DNA of 64,000 nt. It comes from Paragonimus westermani (lineage: Eukaryota; Platyhelminthes; Trematoda; Plagiorchiida; Troglotrematidae). Numbering within the stretch: position 1 is the first letter of the stretch; each line of letters opens with the position of its first letter. The position numbers were made by a program, and so were the translations under genes. Location of the stretch: positions 1 through 64,000 of the forward strand of contig QNGE01003908.1 of NCBI GenBank assembly GCA_008508345.1, written 5' to 3'. Shown piece after piece: positions 1 through 10,730 of the stretch. The notes under the pieces were generated by a model. That model searched no databases. It was given only the letters and a program-made list of their open reading frames with translations, and was not told the origin of the DNA.

Positions 1-2860
1 CTAGATGATGTCATAAGCGGAACATTGTACTTTTATTTTCTGCCGGTAATCAGTGTCGTCCGGCACCAGCTCCCTTTGATTTCACCCCCAGTCTTCCTTG
101 ATTTCGTCAAGCTGTTTAGTGAGTAGGCGGTGAATGACATAGAATGAATTTTTTCTGTACTCCTCTTGTGGGTCTATCGTGGAAACACAAAACGTCTCAC
201 TCCTTTTGCACATCGAGCTTGAGATGGTTGCATGGTTGGCATTAAACTAATCCAGGATGTTAGGATACCCAAACGTTCAAGTGGCTGTTACTGCGAACCG
301 CCTCTTAAAACATTGTCACTTATCGTCAGGGATAAAGAACGCTGAGTGTATTTGAAACAGACTGCGAGTGGGAGTTGGAAAACAGTTCTCGTTATTTAGT
401 TATTCACTCGCTTCAGTCAGTATAACGTTGTCGTTCCTTATCGTCGACTGCAACGCACAGTAGATGCAATAAATGTCACTTACCTTTTGGGGTGTAATGC
501 AACTCCATGTTCGTCTCATTCGTCTTCCGAAATTATCTAGTGAAACAACCGGATGGCTACAGTGACAGCTGAAGGCAGGATTGAAACACTCAGATTACTG
601 ATTAGCCAATCGATAATGATTTTTACATTCTGGAAGTAGTGTTCATGTTGACTGTACCTCAGTGTAGGTCTACTCTGACACCGTTGTCAGACTGACCGAA
701 CTAGCCCATTCGGGCTACGTGGGAATACGAAATCTACTGAAAAGTAGGGTCAACACAGAAATCAAACGCAACCAGATCATTGTGAGGGCACTTGGATTGA
801 GTAGGGAAACTGTTCGCACTCTGACTGTGCGTGGGCGTTCACGTTTAGGATATGTCACTTAGATATTTCAGGTTGGTCCAAAATGAGGGGGGTATTGTAG
901 GATAGGTGACTGGTTTTCATTACAGGCTACTTTTAATATATCACGACTGAGCTATGGTAAATGATAAACTCAGTCTGGAACTCACTAAATCATAGCTTCC
1001 TTGCTGTCACAGAGCCCTGCCTAGAGATTTGGGCTATAACAAGAAAACTTCTGTTGTCGCGCTAGCTCCTGCTGTGAGTTAAAATTGAGATCACCTTTGT
1101 TTGTTTTACGTCACCATGCAGAATAACTTTGTAGTCCTCAACAATTTTTCAGAGTGGACTACCACCTTGGACAGAATGAAAGTGTAGTGCGGCATTTGGA
1201 GCTCAGCCTGCATTGACTGTTCATGCATATGCACACTCGTGTAACGATCGGATTGTCTGGGACAATTAACACCGAATGATAGGTTTTGACTTGATATGAT
1301 GGAGGATACAGCCATAGTTCACGATACACCAGATTTTTGCGTGCGTGCACACTTTTTCTAGATATCGACTTCCCTGTGGTGTGAACAAAGAACAGGGATG
1401 AGAAAATCAGCGCATGAGTCAATGCTCCAACACCACCTCAAACAAACACACTCATTGACACTTAACAACAGCTGCAGGGTGCCACGATTGCCAATGCCAA
1501 TTTCACGCATGGAGAGCGCCAATTCCGATTGGCATGCACTCTAGTGTTTATCCTTGCATATACCCTCCGTTATTTTAGCATCAAATGGGTGCGTCCGCTT
1601 GATGACTGGTGGGTAAATAGTGTGATCGCTCCTCGAAAACAGACCAACTGGCTTCTGCTGAATACTATTCATTCTTCGAGTGTATGGTTCTAACGAAAAA
1701 ATGGCCTTATCTAAAACTGCTCCACACAACAGCATTCCGCATTCGAAGCGTCTTACACACAGTTAGATAAATAATGAACAATGTTGAACACTGTCTTAAA
1801 GCAGTTTCGTTGTAAGGTGAACTATACTAAAGTTCAGAGTGTCATCGATCTGTCAGAGCATTAGCATCTTGAGGTGTGCGGTCATTTTGGACAGGTAACA
1901 TTAATGTTGGCTGGTCCTGCAGTAGGTGTTCGCGGATCAAATCAATGACGGTATGACCGGCGACGACGAATTGGGCAGATAACAACTCATGGAATTGTTG
2001 AATCACTGCCAACATGCGTTATGGGAATGTCCGTGTGACTTGTAAATCAGCACACGCATACTCTTCCATCTCGTCTAATCTGACGAATTCGTGACTCACC
2101 ACTCCGCTCCCAACACTCCAATCGAACGCCAAATGTTGCATTCATCGATGGCCCCGGCGAGTTTGAGGGAAGCGTGATGAATCTAGTCGGGTTATTGCTG
2201 TGAATTTGCCCGGTATTCGGCAAAGATAACAGGATAGATCATCGTCGAGATGTATGCGATCGGGCTAGACCGTATCATTCATTCTGGGATATTCAGCCAG
2301 TGCGCGTGTGAATTGAATTGATTGGCGAGTGTGGATCTTGCATTTCACCGCACTTGTTCGGAGCCAGATAGGTGTTATTCTAACTGCTGCTGTTCATTTT
2401 TTGTCCGACATTGTACACGACTCGTTCGTTGTTTTGGAGAGTGGGCACATTCACCTCTCTGTGGAATCCATCCAATCCGACCGATTTACCCGTGTGTTGG
2501 ATGGGATGTAGGAATTGTATAAACAAGACCACAAACGTGGATCCTGTGGAATGTAAGATCACATGGTGTTCCGACTGAAACATTGTCAGCAATGTCCTCT
2601 TGATTACTGCAACGCTAGTTCGCCACCATGTGTCACTATGCCCCTACTGGTTTTTGGTTTTGGTTTTAGGTGGCGTGAATGATCGTTTGGACTTTGTCCT
2701 CTCTGAGCACACTTTAGGACGACTTTGGATGTTGCAGTCAGTTATGGTACAAAAACGATGATTCTGACGGATTCCGAGTTCACGTTACGACTGGTGGACC
2801 GGGAGCCATTAATCGGCATCACGATAACGCAGCAGTAGACGTTTAATATCCGAATCGCAA
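1..2860. other. No recognisable gene
   Basis: I see only short open frames on both strands, none above about 90 residues and none with a domain I recognise. No tRNA-like box, long direct repeat or microsatellite stands out. It may hold very old repeat remains. Confidence 0.4.
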
Positions 2861-3480
2861 GTGTAGTGAGGACGAGCGATTGAGCGGTAGTTCTCACACC
2901 ACCAGTATTCAGTAGTTATGCCGGAGCATGGGGGATTGACATTGAAGTAACCGCGGGAGAAGCACAAGAAGATACGTTAGAGTGTACACTGACTTGAAAT
3001 GGTTCTCGGTAGCTCCACGAACTGAGCGTTGAAACCTGTGGCTACCGGGACGTTCTGGATCGATTCTTTATGCAAAGAGTGCAGTTGTTCGATGTTGTAT
3101 TGAAACACAAAGCAGGTGCATTGATTTTTGCTATGACCCTGGCATCAGTGTGGAATCAGAACAGGAGACTTGAGAGCTCGCACTGGATTTCTGCAAATCA
3201 GTAGGTAACTAAAACGGATGTGCTATTTTCACCATAAAGGTGACCAATCTGACAATAAACCAAACAGGAAGCAGAAGCCTATTGATCCAATTAAATCAGG
3301 CAGTATGATAAGGTGCATCGACCATCTGCAACAGTGGTAACGCTTCCGCAACAGTTTTCCGAATAAACAACCTTCGTTCCATCAGCGGACTTGGGCGCAA
3401 CTCAAAGAGTGATATCTGACCAGCGTTCATAAGGTCTTGCTGTTTTAATTAACCACACATGGTGACCAAACGGACCAAAA
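2861..3480. repeat. Dispersed repeat X, copy 1
   Basis: This stretch resembles 50095-50480 in the same orientation. Both contain, in the same order, a GTGTAGT-containing start, a CTCACACCA block, a CATTGA(A/G)(G/T)T(A/T)ACCGC block, a TTAGAGTG block, a GGGA(C/T)GTTCTGG block and an AATAAACAA block. Similarity is strong to about 3120, then an extra segment of roughly 240 bp precedes the AATAAACAA block. No domain is recognisable in any frame, so the class is unknown; a decayed retroelement is the simplest guess. Confidence 0.5.
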
Positions 3481-3689
3481 TTGTAGCTCATTTAATTGCG
3501 GCTACAGAGAGTGCGGCCAAGTACACGGACCGGTTCAGCAGTGCACACACAACGTCCTCCTCTCTCTTACCTTAGACGATAAGTCTCGAGTTTATATCGG
3601 CGAATGATTTTGTCACACGTTGTCACCGTCAGAACTAATTTTGGATACCTGTCGTTTCTTGCATCAATGCAGGCTGCTCTGGATTTGTG

Positions 3690-4723
3690 AATGCGTCAGC
3701 ATTCCCCGCAAAGTTGTTCGGCCAAAGCGCCTCCGCGCTGTGATGTTCTATATGAACTGAGTTCCGACGCACAATGTAGCCACCAGTCAAGTGAAAGTCA
3801 GAATGTTTTCTCGTAGAGTTAGTGACTGTAGCCCGACGTCAACTAGTCTCATGAGGCAACCAGGTCTGACTCCTGGAGTGTTATTTCTTTCCAATCCTAT
3901 GATTGTGCACAGGTCTTTTCTCGTTCTGTTTCGCTATAACTGATAAGAATGGTGAAAAGTCACCGTAATCTCGATCATGTCTTTCTAGAAAAATCAGTTC
4001 CGCGAGGGACTTCACCGTTGACTTAGCCGGGATTGTTTTACATGCGAATAAGAATTGATTCAGTTTAGTCTGCACCCTCCCAGAATGCTGACTGGGAAGA
4101 CCTTGGTTGGCAATCTGAACTGTATCTTCGGTCAGACTTTTTAACGCAAAATAGCATGTTGTAGACTTTACCTGCGGTACGCCATTATTCCACGGAATTT
4201 GTTGAACTCCTTCACTAATGAATGTAGCTTCGTTAACAGTACATAATGTGTCGAACGTTCGAAATGTCGCAAACGAAGATCAAATCTTGGTTATCGTAGA
4301 CTGAACCAGTAAGTATGACGGGACATACATCGATCCAGTTGGGGTGCACATTAATCACACGCAAATATATTCGACCATTAATCGGACCAAAGTAGTCCGC
4401 ATGTAATCTTTGTCACAATTTCTTCGGCTAACACGAAAGACGCGTTGGTATTTCCGATACACTTCATATGACTTCAAAAATCGGTCAACATCTAAATCAA
4501 TCTTTGGTCACTAGCAATAACCCCTCACAATGGAGTCCGATCTGGTTACTTCCCGCAATTCTTTAAACGATTTTAATTGCACCCAGTTTGGTGGAATTAT
4601 GCGAGATTCAAAGGAAATACAGCCATCATTTAAGGTGATTTCGTCCCCTCGAATTACGGACGGTTTCGAAGCATCAGTAACTTCCACAGTCCATCCAACT
4701 GTTAGGAGACGTATTTTCGACAA
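3690..4723 (-). pseudogene. Gypsy integrase region, broken
   Basis: On the minus strand, the RNase H-integrase linker is seen at 4511-4723 (residues RGDEITLNDGC). The catalytic core follows near 4250-4402, where HADYFGPINGR gives the first catalytic Asp of the DDE triad. A C-terminal piece lies at 3881-4075 (KLNQFLFACK and SLAELIF, followed by KRPVHNH). A trace of the C-terminal VRR..VDHI-type motif lies near 3740. The frame changes several times and stops interrupt it. The second Asp and the Glu of the triad were not located with confidence. Confidence 0.75.
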
Positions 4724-5147
4724 TACTTAGCTTTGATCCGTGAGCCATCTTGTGTACGCTCTTTGAATAAGCGGTACATTTAAGTGCTTCATAAACTCGA
4801 CCAATTCGTGCAACCTGTTCGTTCTTATCTTTGGGCGTCAAATCTTTGGACGTAAAATTGCCGATTCGAATGACGTAACGAATGTTGTAGTGGTGGATGC
4901 CTTGAAGAAACACCCACCTCTGCATTCTCTGTGAAGATACATACTAGGTTCCTTTCTCCTCTTCCAGTAATGTTAACAACGGCTTGTGCTCTGTATAGAT
5001 TTCAGAATATCGGCCTTTGGCACACTGATGAAAATTTTTAACCTCCAAATAACACTTAATGCTTCGATTAAATGGGAATGATTTTTTGATATGGTTGTAA
5101 AGCAATTCCGGCAACAGCAACTGAACTGTGAGAAATCTTTGACTCAC
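4720..5147 (-). pseudogene. Gypsy RNase H region, broken
   Basis: The minus strand reads KKFHQ-like then GRYSEIYTEHKPLLTLL, matching the conserved YTDHKPL motif of gypsy RNase H with D changed to E. It continues in another frame with LQRWVFLQG and a degraded ADALSR-like position (4674-4925). The two pieces are in different frames. It lies between the RT and integrase remains of the same element. Confidence 0.8.
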
Positions 5148-5429
5148 TAACCTTCTATGGAGACACCTCAGATTGCACTATTTGTGGTTGAGGTGGACCG
5201 TAATGGACGAAAATTTAAGAGCTGACCAATTTCTGTTTCACGTGAGTGACGCTGCATCAAACCACTTGCCCAAGGTGGCTTTTGTGTAACAAGGTAACCG
5301 AAGGAGAAAGTATGGTGGAAACATGCGTCAGAAAACGATGGCAATATAACAACATTCTTAGAACTGAATTGGGCACATCTTTGTTTGCAGGTTCCGGTAC
5401 ACCAAGAATTAGTTGCCGTTTAACGTCTA

Positions 5430-6110
5430 ACATCTGCAGACCACTTTCATCTAATTGCCATCCGGAATAATGAAAGGAACCGACAAATAGCTAACTTTCA
5501 ACTTCTCCAGTTTGGAACCACTTTGCTGAAGACGACCTCTCGTCAAGGCCAATGTGTGCCAGTGTTCAGATGCCCCGAGTCTTGGGTCAAAAATATCATC
5601 CAAATAACCACACTGTCTATAGTCCTTTGAAAACTTACTGGGGCGAACTGACAACAAAAGGTAACCTGTGTGTACTAAAAAAGGCCAATGTATCTTATGA
5701 TTGTAGTGGGAGCGTGGGATGATTTCTCGAGTCTCCCTCAGGGGTGAGCAAGACTAGGGACAATCCTTGTGAATTTTCGCCAGTAAAGAATATGAGACAC
5801 AACGTTTCAAGTAGGGAAGTGAATATTTGTCCATTTAAGGAAAACGGTTTGCTCTTTACTTATAATCGCAAAAGATTTGCACAGATCTGTTTGGTTTGTT
5901 AACGAGAAGGATGTGGAATTCCTAATCACAATGTTGTACGGGAATATATCTGCCTTGTTTCTGCAGCCGAGTTAGTTACACTTTGATTTTTGACCTCAGA
6001 GAAAAAAGCAAGGTCCGTGCTTTGAAGAAACGAGGTTGAAAATCGACGATTAGATTAAACCTGGCTCGAAATCCACTCATTTTTCTCACCTTAATCTTGG
6101 ACGCACTGGA
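5430..6110 (-). pseudogene. Gypsy reverse transcriptase, broken
   Basis: The minus strand begins near 6100 with a KAR-x-L-F motif. It continues through a broken KPNRSVQIFCDYK stretch and an MDKYSLP motif, an FQRTIDS helix, and the catalytic GYLDDIF at about 5590-5612. At least four in-frame stops and several frame changes are present. The YLDD catalytic pair itself is preserved although the gene is dead. Confidence 0.8.
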
Positions 6111-6398
6111 CTAGTTGGACTGTAGTGTTTCATGGTTTTATTGTGTTTGCCTTGTTTGGTAAAAGTTTTTATTTATGGTCATCCGAGTGTGATTGGACAA
6201 CCTTGAGATTCAATAGTGAGCACAGACAGCGCATCTGCTCCATACCGGAATTAGTTGTCCAGTATACATACATGAAACTGACGGATACGTGAAAATTTTG
6301 GGCAAATTTTAGATACAGGAAGTACCCATTATTGATACCGAAGCTCCATTGTAAATCTCCATACGAAAGGGTCGTCCTACGACGTCTAGCTACGTATA

Positions 6399-6662
6399 CT
6401 AGGGTGGAGGTGAGCAGTAATTATCAGCCATTGTACTACTAACACAGTCAACCGCGGGGTCGCTTTTGGTAGAATCGTTGACGTATTTTATTGGTTCCCC
6501 TGATGGTTGGGATTTTGACCGTAGGTGGACTGTTGTTCGACACACGCGAACTAAATGTCCACTTTCTCTACATAGGTAGTGAACTGTCGGCTTCTGGCGG
6601 CATTCATTGTTTGTAGAGTACTGGCGATCCACCAGTTGAGTTCGTAACAAACTGAACATCAT
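6399..6662 (-). pseudogene. Gypsy gag zinc-knuckle fragment
   Basis: An open frame of 87 residues on the minus strand contains HYLCRESGHLVRVC. This is a CCHC knuckle (C-x2-C-x4-H-x4-C) whose first Cys is His. The downstream position relative to RT in the same orientation identifies it as the gag end of element C. Upstream gag sequence was not recognised. Confidence 0.65.
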
Positions 6663-7326
6663 CCGCGGTTATCTTCTGTGAAAATGTGATTAACTGTACA
6701 GTAATACATTTCCACTGTCAAGCAACGGTGCAACCATCCTCCCGGGTGAGAGTATATTCATCTTACGACAACGACCTTCCGCGCAGTTGATCGCTCTGGG
6801 CCACAGAAATTAAACAATGAAGGGCCATGTCATCTTCAAATTTCGTAGGGGGGAAGTTACAAAAGTGATCACGTGTAGGATGGTGAATGCGAGTAATGGA
6901 TCATCCACAATCATTGGAGATTTAATGCAACTTCGTGAAGCAGTGTCTCGTGGTGTACGTCAACGTGCCTCCTCTCACAACTCACTCAATGTGTAAGTCA
7001 GTAGTGTCTTCCTCGTGACAATGCGTAGGGCATCACAATGCCGCTAGCCCTCTTCGCTGGGAAACCGTCGAATTAACGAGTACCCGAAAGAACGGTATTT
7101 TCTTGCACCAAAAGTTGCAACACGCGTCCCCACTGATGCAGATGGGCAATGTACCATTATCTAGCTACCCGGTTGCACTTGTTCGTTTTACCAGTCATCG
7201 GCAGTCTGACAACACAGGACCAACAGTATTCTGCTTTCTGATTGGTCACATTTGTGGACAAAATAACGTTTGTATGATCCCATACTAAGTGGCATAAATC
7301 CGCGCGCTTAGTAGGGCTAAAACACT

Positions 7327-7342
7327 TGGCGGCCACCAGTGG
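7327..7342 (+). other. Primer-binding-site-like sequence of element A
   Basis: TGGCGGCCACCAGTGG follows a short CTAAAACA end, as expected where a 5' LTR meets the primer-binding site. The TGGCG start is shared with the equivalent site of element B (27826-27841). The tRNA partner cannot be assigned by eye. Confidence 0.4.
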
Positions 7343-7345
7343 TAG

Positions 7346-7383
<38 letters not shown>
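7346..7383 (+). repeat. (ATC)n microsatellite
   Basis: About a dozen ATC units lie between the primer-binding-like site and the gag start of element A. The repeat runs up to the ATG at 7382 that could open the gag fragment. A second, longer (ATC)n tract lies at 48715-48765. Confidence 0.95.
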
Positions 7384-8260
7384 GTCATCCTTCATTGGAG
7401 AATTTGGGGAATTTAATAAGCAGCAGCCTGATCTGTGTGAAGCCCGTCTGTTTGGTTTAACTGAAATGATGCCGCAGATAGTGGCAATTCGGCTGAGCGC
7501 AGCAAATTCAGCCTGCGTCTATGGCAAAATCATTGGCCAACAGAATAGTGGCATACAACTATCAACCGAACGGCGGGATCACGTTCGAGACTTGGTTCAA
7601 GCGGTATGAGAACCCATTCAATGAGGACACAACAAACTTAGGTTGTAGTACCCAAATCCGACTACTTTTAAGCACGTTTAGGTTAGCAGAACAAGCTCGA
7701 TATTGTAAGTAATTTTTGTTGAATAACACGTTTGTATGTTTATTTCCAGACATCGTACATTTTTTATCACGCGTTTCCAGTGAACATACACCATTCTTCA
7801 ATATTCGGCTTAATTGTTCGCCACTCAGTAGACCCCACTCTTTGGGTGTCTAGCATGTGCCCGATTTGTCAGTCGCGAGTGTGAGGATTGTATACCGACA
7901 AACCTCACCAGCGGTAAGTTTGAAACTAAATCTTCTGTGCTGATTTATCTCGTCATTCAAGGTGGATATCCGTACATGCATCTTGTCGTACTTGGAAAAT
8001 AACCCAGATGTGATATTGCAATCAGTGGCAGATGAGTGCCGGCAAACTGTAAATTTTTAAAAATGATACCCGATTGGTTGCAAAGAAGTTCAACAGCGAC
8101 GAAAGCGTGAACACCTGTGATATCAATAAAACAAGATGTATCCAGATAACGGAATTCTTAGCAGGGCCACTCACTGTGTGTTGACGTTGTGGAGAGTGCC
8201 ATTTTGTGTGAGTTTGCTAGTTTCTCAATCACACTTGACGGAGATGCGGAAATCATGGGT
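7382..8260 (+). pseudogene. Gypsy gag, broken
   Basis: Frame pieces read LANRIVAYNYQ, FETWFKRYE and QIRLLLSTFRLAEQARYC, the conserved centre of flatworm gypsy gag proteins. These are followed by FFNIRLNC and IRTCILSYLENNPDV near 7780-8030. At 8178-8250 a degenerate double zinc knuckle reads C-R-C-G-E-C-H-F-V-stop-V-C and then R-R-C-G-N-H-G-Y. Several stops and frame changes make it non-functional. Confidence 0.75.
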
Positions 8261-8339
8261 ATGGAAAAGTTCGTTGTGGAACAGCAACCTCAACTAGGAG
8301 TTTATCAGAGCTCAGAGAATCAGTTACTTATTATGGCAG

Positions 8340-8723
8340 TAGATTTAACGTTTTCGTTGTGCATTCGATGGTGATACTGACATTTTACTGAGTGGTACAA
8401 GGTACATCGGCAAGTAGACATTGCCTTTTATATTACACCCATTTCAGAGAACGCGGGATTAACTAACTAACCAACTTGTATGACACTTGAAGCACGAGTT
8501 TCAAATTGGCAATTTACATGCAACTGATATCTGTTACGTCATAAAGGATTTGGAGTTGAAATCATTAGGTATTGTCTGGATTGATAAACTGGGATTATTA
8601 GACGTGTCACTGAGTTCAGTATGTAGCCAAATCTGTTCAGTTGATGAAATTATGCCTGTCTGTCAGAAACAATGGTCGTTGGTAGGTAAATATGTAGGAA
8701 CAGAACTGGTTTCACTACTGTAA
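8340..8723 (+). pseudogene. Gypsy aspartic protease and linker, broken
   Basis: A degenerate D-x-D-T-D-I-L-L-S segment near 8365-8395 sits where the LQLDTASDITIIS-type protease active site is expected. The frame at 8487-8723 then reads CYVIKDLELKSLGIVWIDKL, the typical stretch joining protease to RT in this lineage. The catalytic D-T/S-G triad is not intact. Confidence 0.65.
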
Positions 8724-8829
8724 GAAAATCGTCACAACCTTTTTGAAGACGGTCTATGTCAATGTACACTGGCGGAGACTACCTTGTAACTTGGTTAACG
8801 TCCAAAGCCAACCATCTCCTCTACAAGAT

Positions 8830-9600
8830 CGGTCCCATATGCAGCTATTGTTTCGTTAATGGATAAATTGAACCGGATTGATAGAATGGCAGCCATCAGT
8901 GAAATATTCGGTATGGACCACATCAATGATAATAATCAAGAACAGAAATGATTTGATACGGTTATGCAATGACTTATCGGCTAGTTTCAATGAAGCAATA
9001 GAGACACATCATTATCCGCTGCTCTCTTCCGAAGAAAAGCCTTCAGAGCTAAAGATTGCAAGGTACTATCTTTGATTGTTTTTCTTAAGGCCTACCTACA
9101 AATGGAGGTCGACACATGCAGTAAGCAGCTTCTAAACAGTAACATAAAACCTGAACTTTGTCAGTACAACTGCCTGTCTTTCGGTCTGAAATCCGCTCCA
9201 GCGATCCCTCAACAAGCCATGGATAAGATTTCAGTTGGTTTAACATGTATGCCGTCATACCTGAACGACATTTACATTGTTGGTATCTCAGGTAAAAATC
9301 AACAGTTGCATACTGCTTCAGTTTTAAAACCCTTTGAAAAGCATGGTTCTAGTGTTAGGCCAAAAAATGTTCATTTACATTGAAAAGCATTCAGTAATTG
9401 GATTTCTCTATTGACCAGGCGCGTCGTAGACTAGACCCAGAGGAGATAAAAACTATAGCAGAAATACCCCGCTCAACAGACAAGATCACCCTCCAATCAC
9501 TTCTGGATATGATGATTTATTACGACAATTTTGTCCCTCGTGCAAGATGGTAGTGTACCACTGAATTATCTACTTACGAACGATTCTTCAAGACTGTGGT
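8830..9600 (+). pseudogene. Gypsy reverse transcriptase, broken
   Basis: The frame at 8878-9075 carries PSVKYSVWTT, LIRLCNDLSASFNEAIETHH and YPLL. The frame at 9072-9383 carries KAYLQMEVD, QYNCLSFGLKSAPAIPQQ and the catalytic motif as YLNDI (9258-9272), with the first catalytic Asp changed to Asn. The two frames nearly abut, so one frameshift separates them. Downstream, LNYLLTNDSSRLWSEACQ marks the start of the connection to RNase H. Confidence 0.85.
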
Positions 9601-10730
9601 CAGAAGCCTGTCAGACTTCATTTGTATAAATCAAGCCGATTTCGACTTGTAATTCGTTTTCACCCCAATACGACCTGAAATTAGTAACAATCGTTGCAGC
9701 GGATAAGTCAGAGTACAACAGTGGAACGCTTATTCTGCACAATTCTCCCAATAGATTTTAGATGAGATCAAACAGTGAAAAGTCAGGGCCTCGGCTGGAT
9801 TCGAACCAGCGTCAGACACAGTATGCCTAAACGCGGTAAGCGCTCTACCAGCTGAGCTACGAAGCCACACCGGGAGCTGGGAAACTTCACACTTGGACTC
9901 TGGTACCCACCCGTCCCAGTGTCTCATATGGAATCCACCAAATGATTCAGGGGATCGACTGCCCCGGCAGTCACACATTGTGCACACATTAAATTCGATT
10001 GAAATGAAGCCAGCAAAAGAAAGAATGGTTCATGGTCATATTCGCATTTAAAAATTCAACAAAAAGCTTCACCGTGGAAGTTCCCATAATACACAGACCA
10101 TAAGCCTCTTCTGTCAATTTTTGATGCAAAATATGTCATTCTGGTTCACACTGCGAATGGATTATAACAGTGAATTACGACGTTACCAAGACACCCTTGT
10201 GAGGTCCAGTTGAAGAAAATGTTGGGTTTTGGAGTACGGCTAGACAGCCTCGCCTCATAAAACAGAATGCGTCAAAGTCTGACGAGGACTCAGTCATTTA
10301 ATCAATATAAGTGAGTGTTGACGCTTACAGAATTTTTTCAGACTTGTTTCTTTACCTAACGTTAACAGCCAAACTAATGACAGAAGCAGAATAAATGGAT
10401 GCTTTGTTACAAAAGTATGGTTAGCCAACTGGTTCAACAGATGGAAAGTGGAAACGGTCTTCTCGTCGTTATGATTTACTTACAGTGATTGGCGGGTGTT
10501 TGATACTAACAGATCGTGTAATGATTTCGTAAGTTTTATAATAACACCTGACGAGTCAGTCACATTTGCACCCGCCTGGTATCAATTGCATAAAGACGGT
10601 GGTTCGCAGTTATTTTTATTGGTCAAGGAGTGACAGCCAAATTGAAGTTTTGTTTTAGGCTCACAAAGATTGTGCAGTGGCAGCGAAAGTGCCTGTTCAA
10701 TGAATTTATTGTACATCACTGGGGTGCACC
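9600..10730 (+). pseudogene. Gypsy RNase H and integrase N-terminus, broken and split by a SINE
   Basis: RNase H sequence stops near 9760 at NSGTLILHNSPN, is interrupted by a SINE, and resumes near 9990. The conserved YTDHKPLLSIF is intact at about 10090-10125. A linker (RRYDLLTVIGGCLILTD) lies at 10462-10512. A degraded integrase zinc-binding domain (YFYWS then HKDCAVAAK) lies at 10605-10715. Integrase core sequence beyond 10730 was not recognised with confidence. Confidence 0.7.
9765..9990 (-). mobile_element. tRNA-derived SINE family 1, copy 1
   Basis: On the minus strand, 9866-9787 looks like an 80-nt tRNA. The 7-bp acceptor stem GGCTTCG/CGAGGCC pairs fully. The D-arm box TAGCTCAGCTGG and an exact B box GGTTCGAATCC (9797-9807) are present, but the anticodon arm cannot fold. 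The same order, spacing and a shared upstream leader (TCCAAGTGTGAA...CCGGTGTG) recur at 41350-41470, so this is a SINE family rather than a tRNA gene. It sits inside the RNase H region of gypsy element A; outer ends are approximate. Confidence 0.75.

Larger units (their letters stand above)
3680..6662 (-). mobile_element. Decayed Ty3/gypsy LTR retrotransposon (element C)
   Basis: Read on the minus strand, the remains of a gag zinc knuckle, reverse transcriptase, RNase H, integrase and integrase tail follow one another in the order expected for a Ty3/gypsy pol. Stops and frameshifts break every domain. I did not find LTRs. The RT has the K-P-N-R-S-V and C-D-Y-K signature of K02A2.6-like gypsy elements, unlike elements A and B in this window, so this is probably a separate lineage. 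It is a fossil with no coding capacity. Confidence 0.8.
7322..10730 (+). mobile_element. Decayed Ty3/gypsy LTR retrotransposon (element A)
   Basis: This plus-strand element runs from a primer-binding-like site through gag, zinc knuckles, protease, reverse transcriptase, RNase H, linker and the integrase zinc-binding region. All domains carry stops or frameshifts. A tRNA-derived SINE (about 9765-9990) splits the RNase H region. Its gag and RT motifs (ETWFKRYE; LCNDLSASFNEAIETHHYPL) match those of element B at 26060-27968, so A and B are the same lineage. The 5' LTR probably ends just before 7324, but I could not set its start. No 3' LTR was seen. Confidence 0.8.

Noticed and set aside
9787..9866. 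A functional tRNA gene on the minus strand
   Set aside because: Acceptor stem, A box and B box look good, but the anticodon arm cannot pair, and a diverged copy with the same extra leader occurs at 41350-41470. A SINE fits better.
10549..10565. Hammerhead-like CUGACGA at 10.55 kb, and similar CUGANGA matches at 10263, 51531, 54155 and 45508
   Set aside because: None is followed by a GAAA with pairing stems II and III, so the 7-mers are chance matches.
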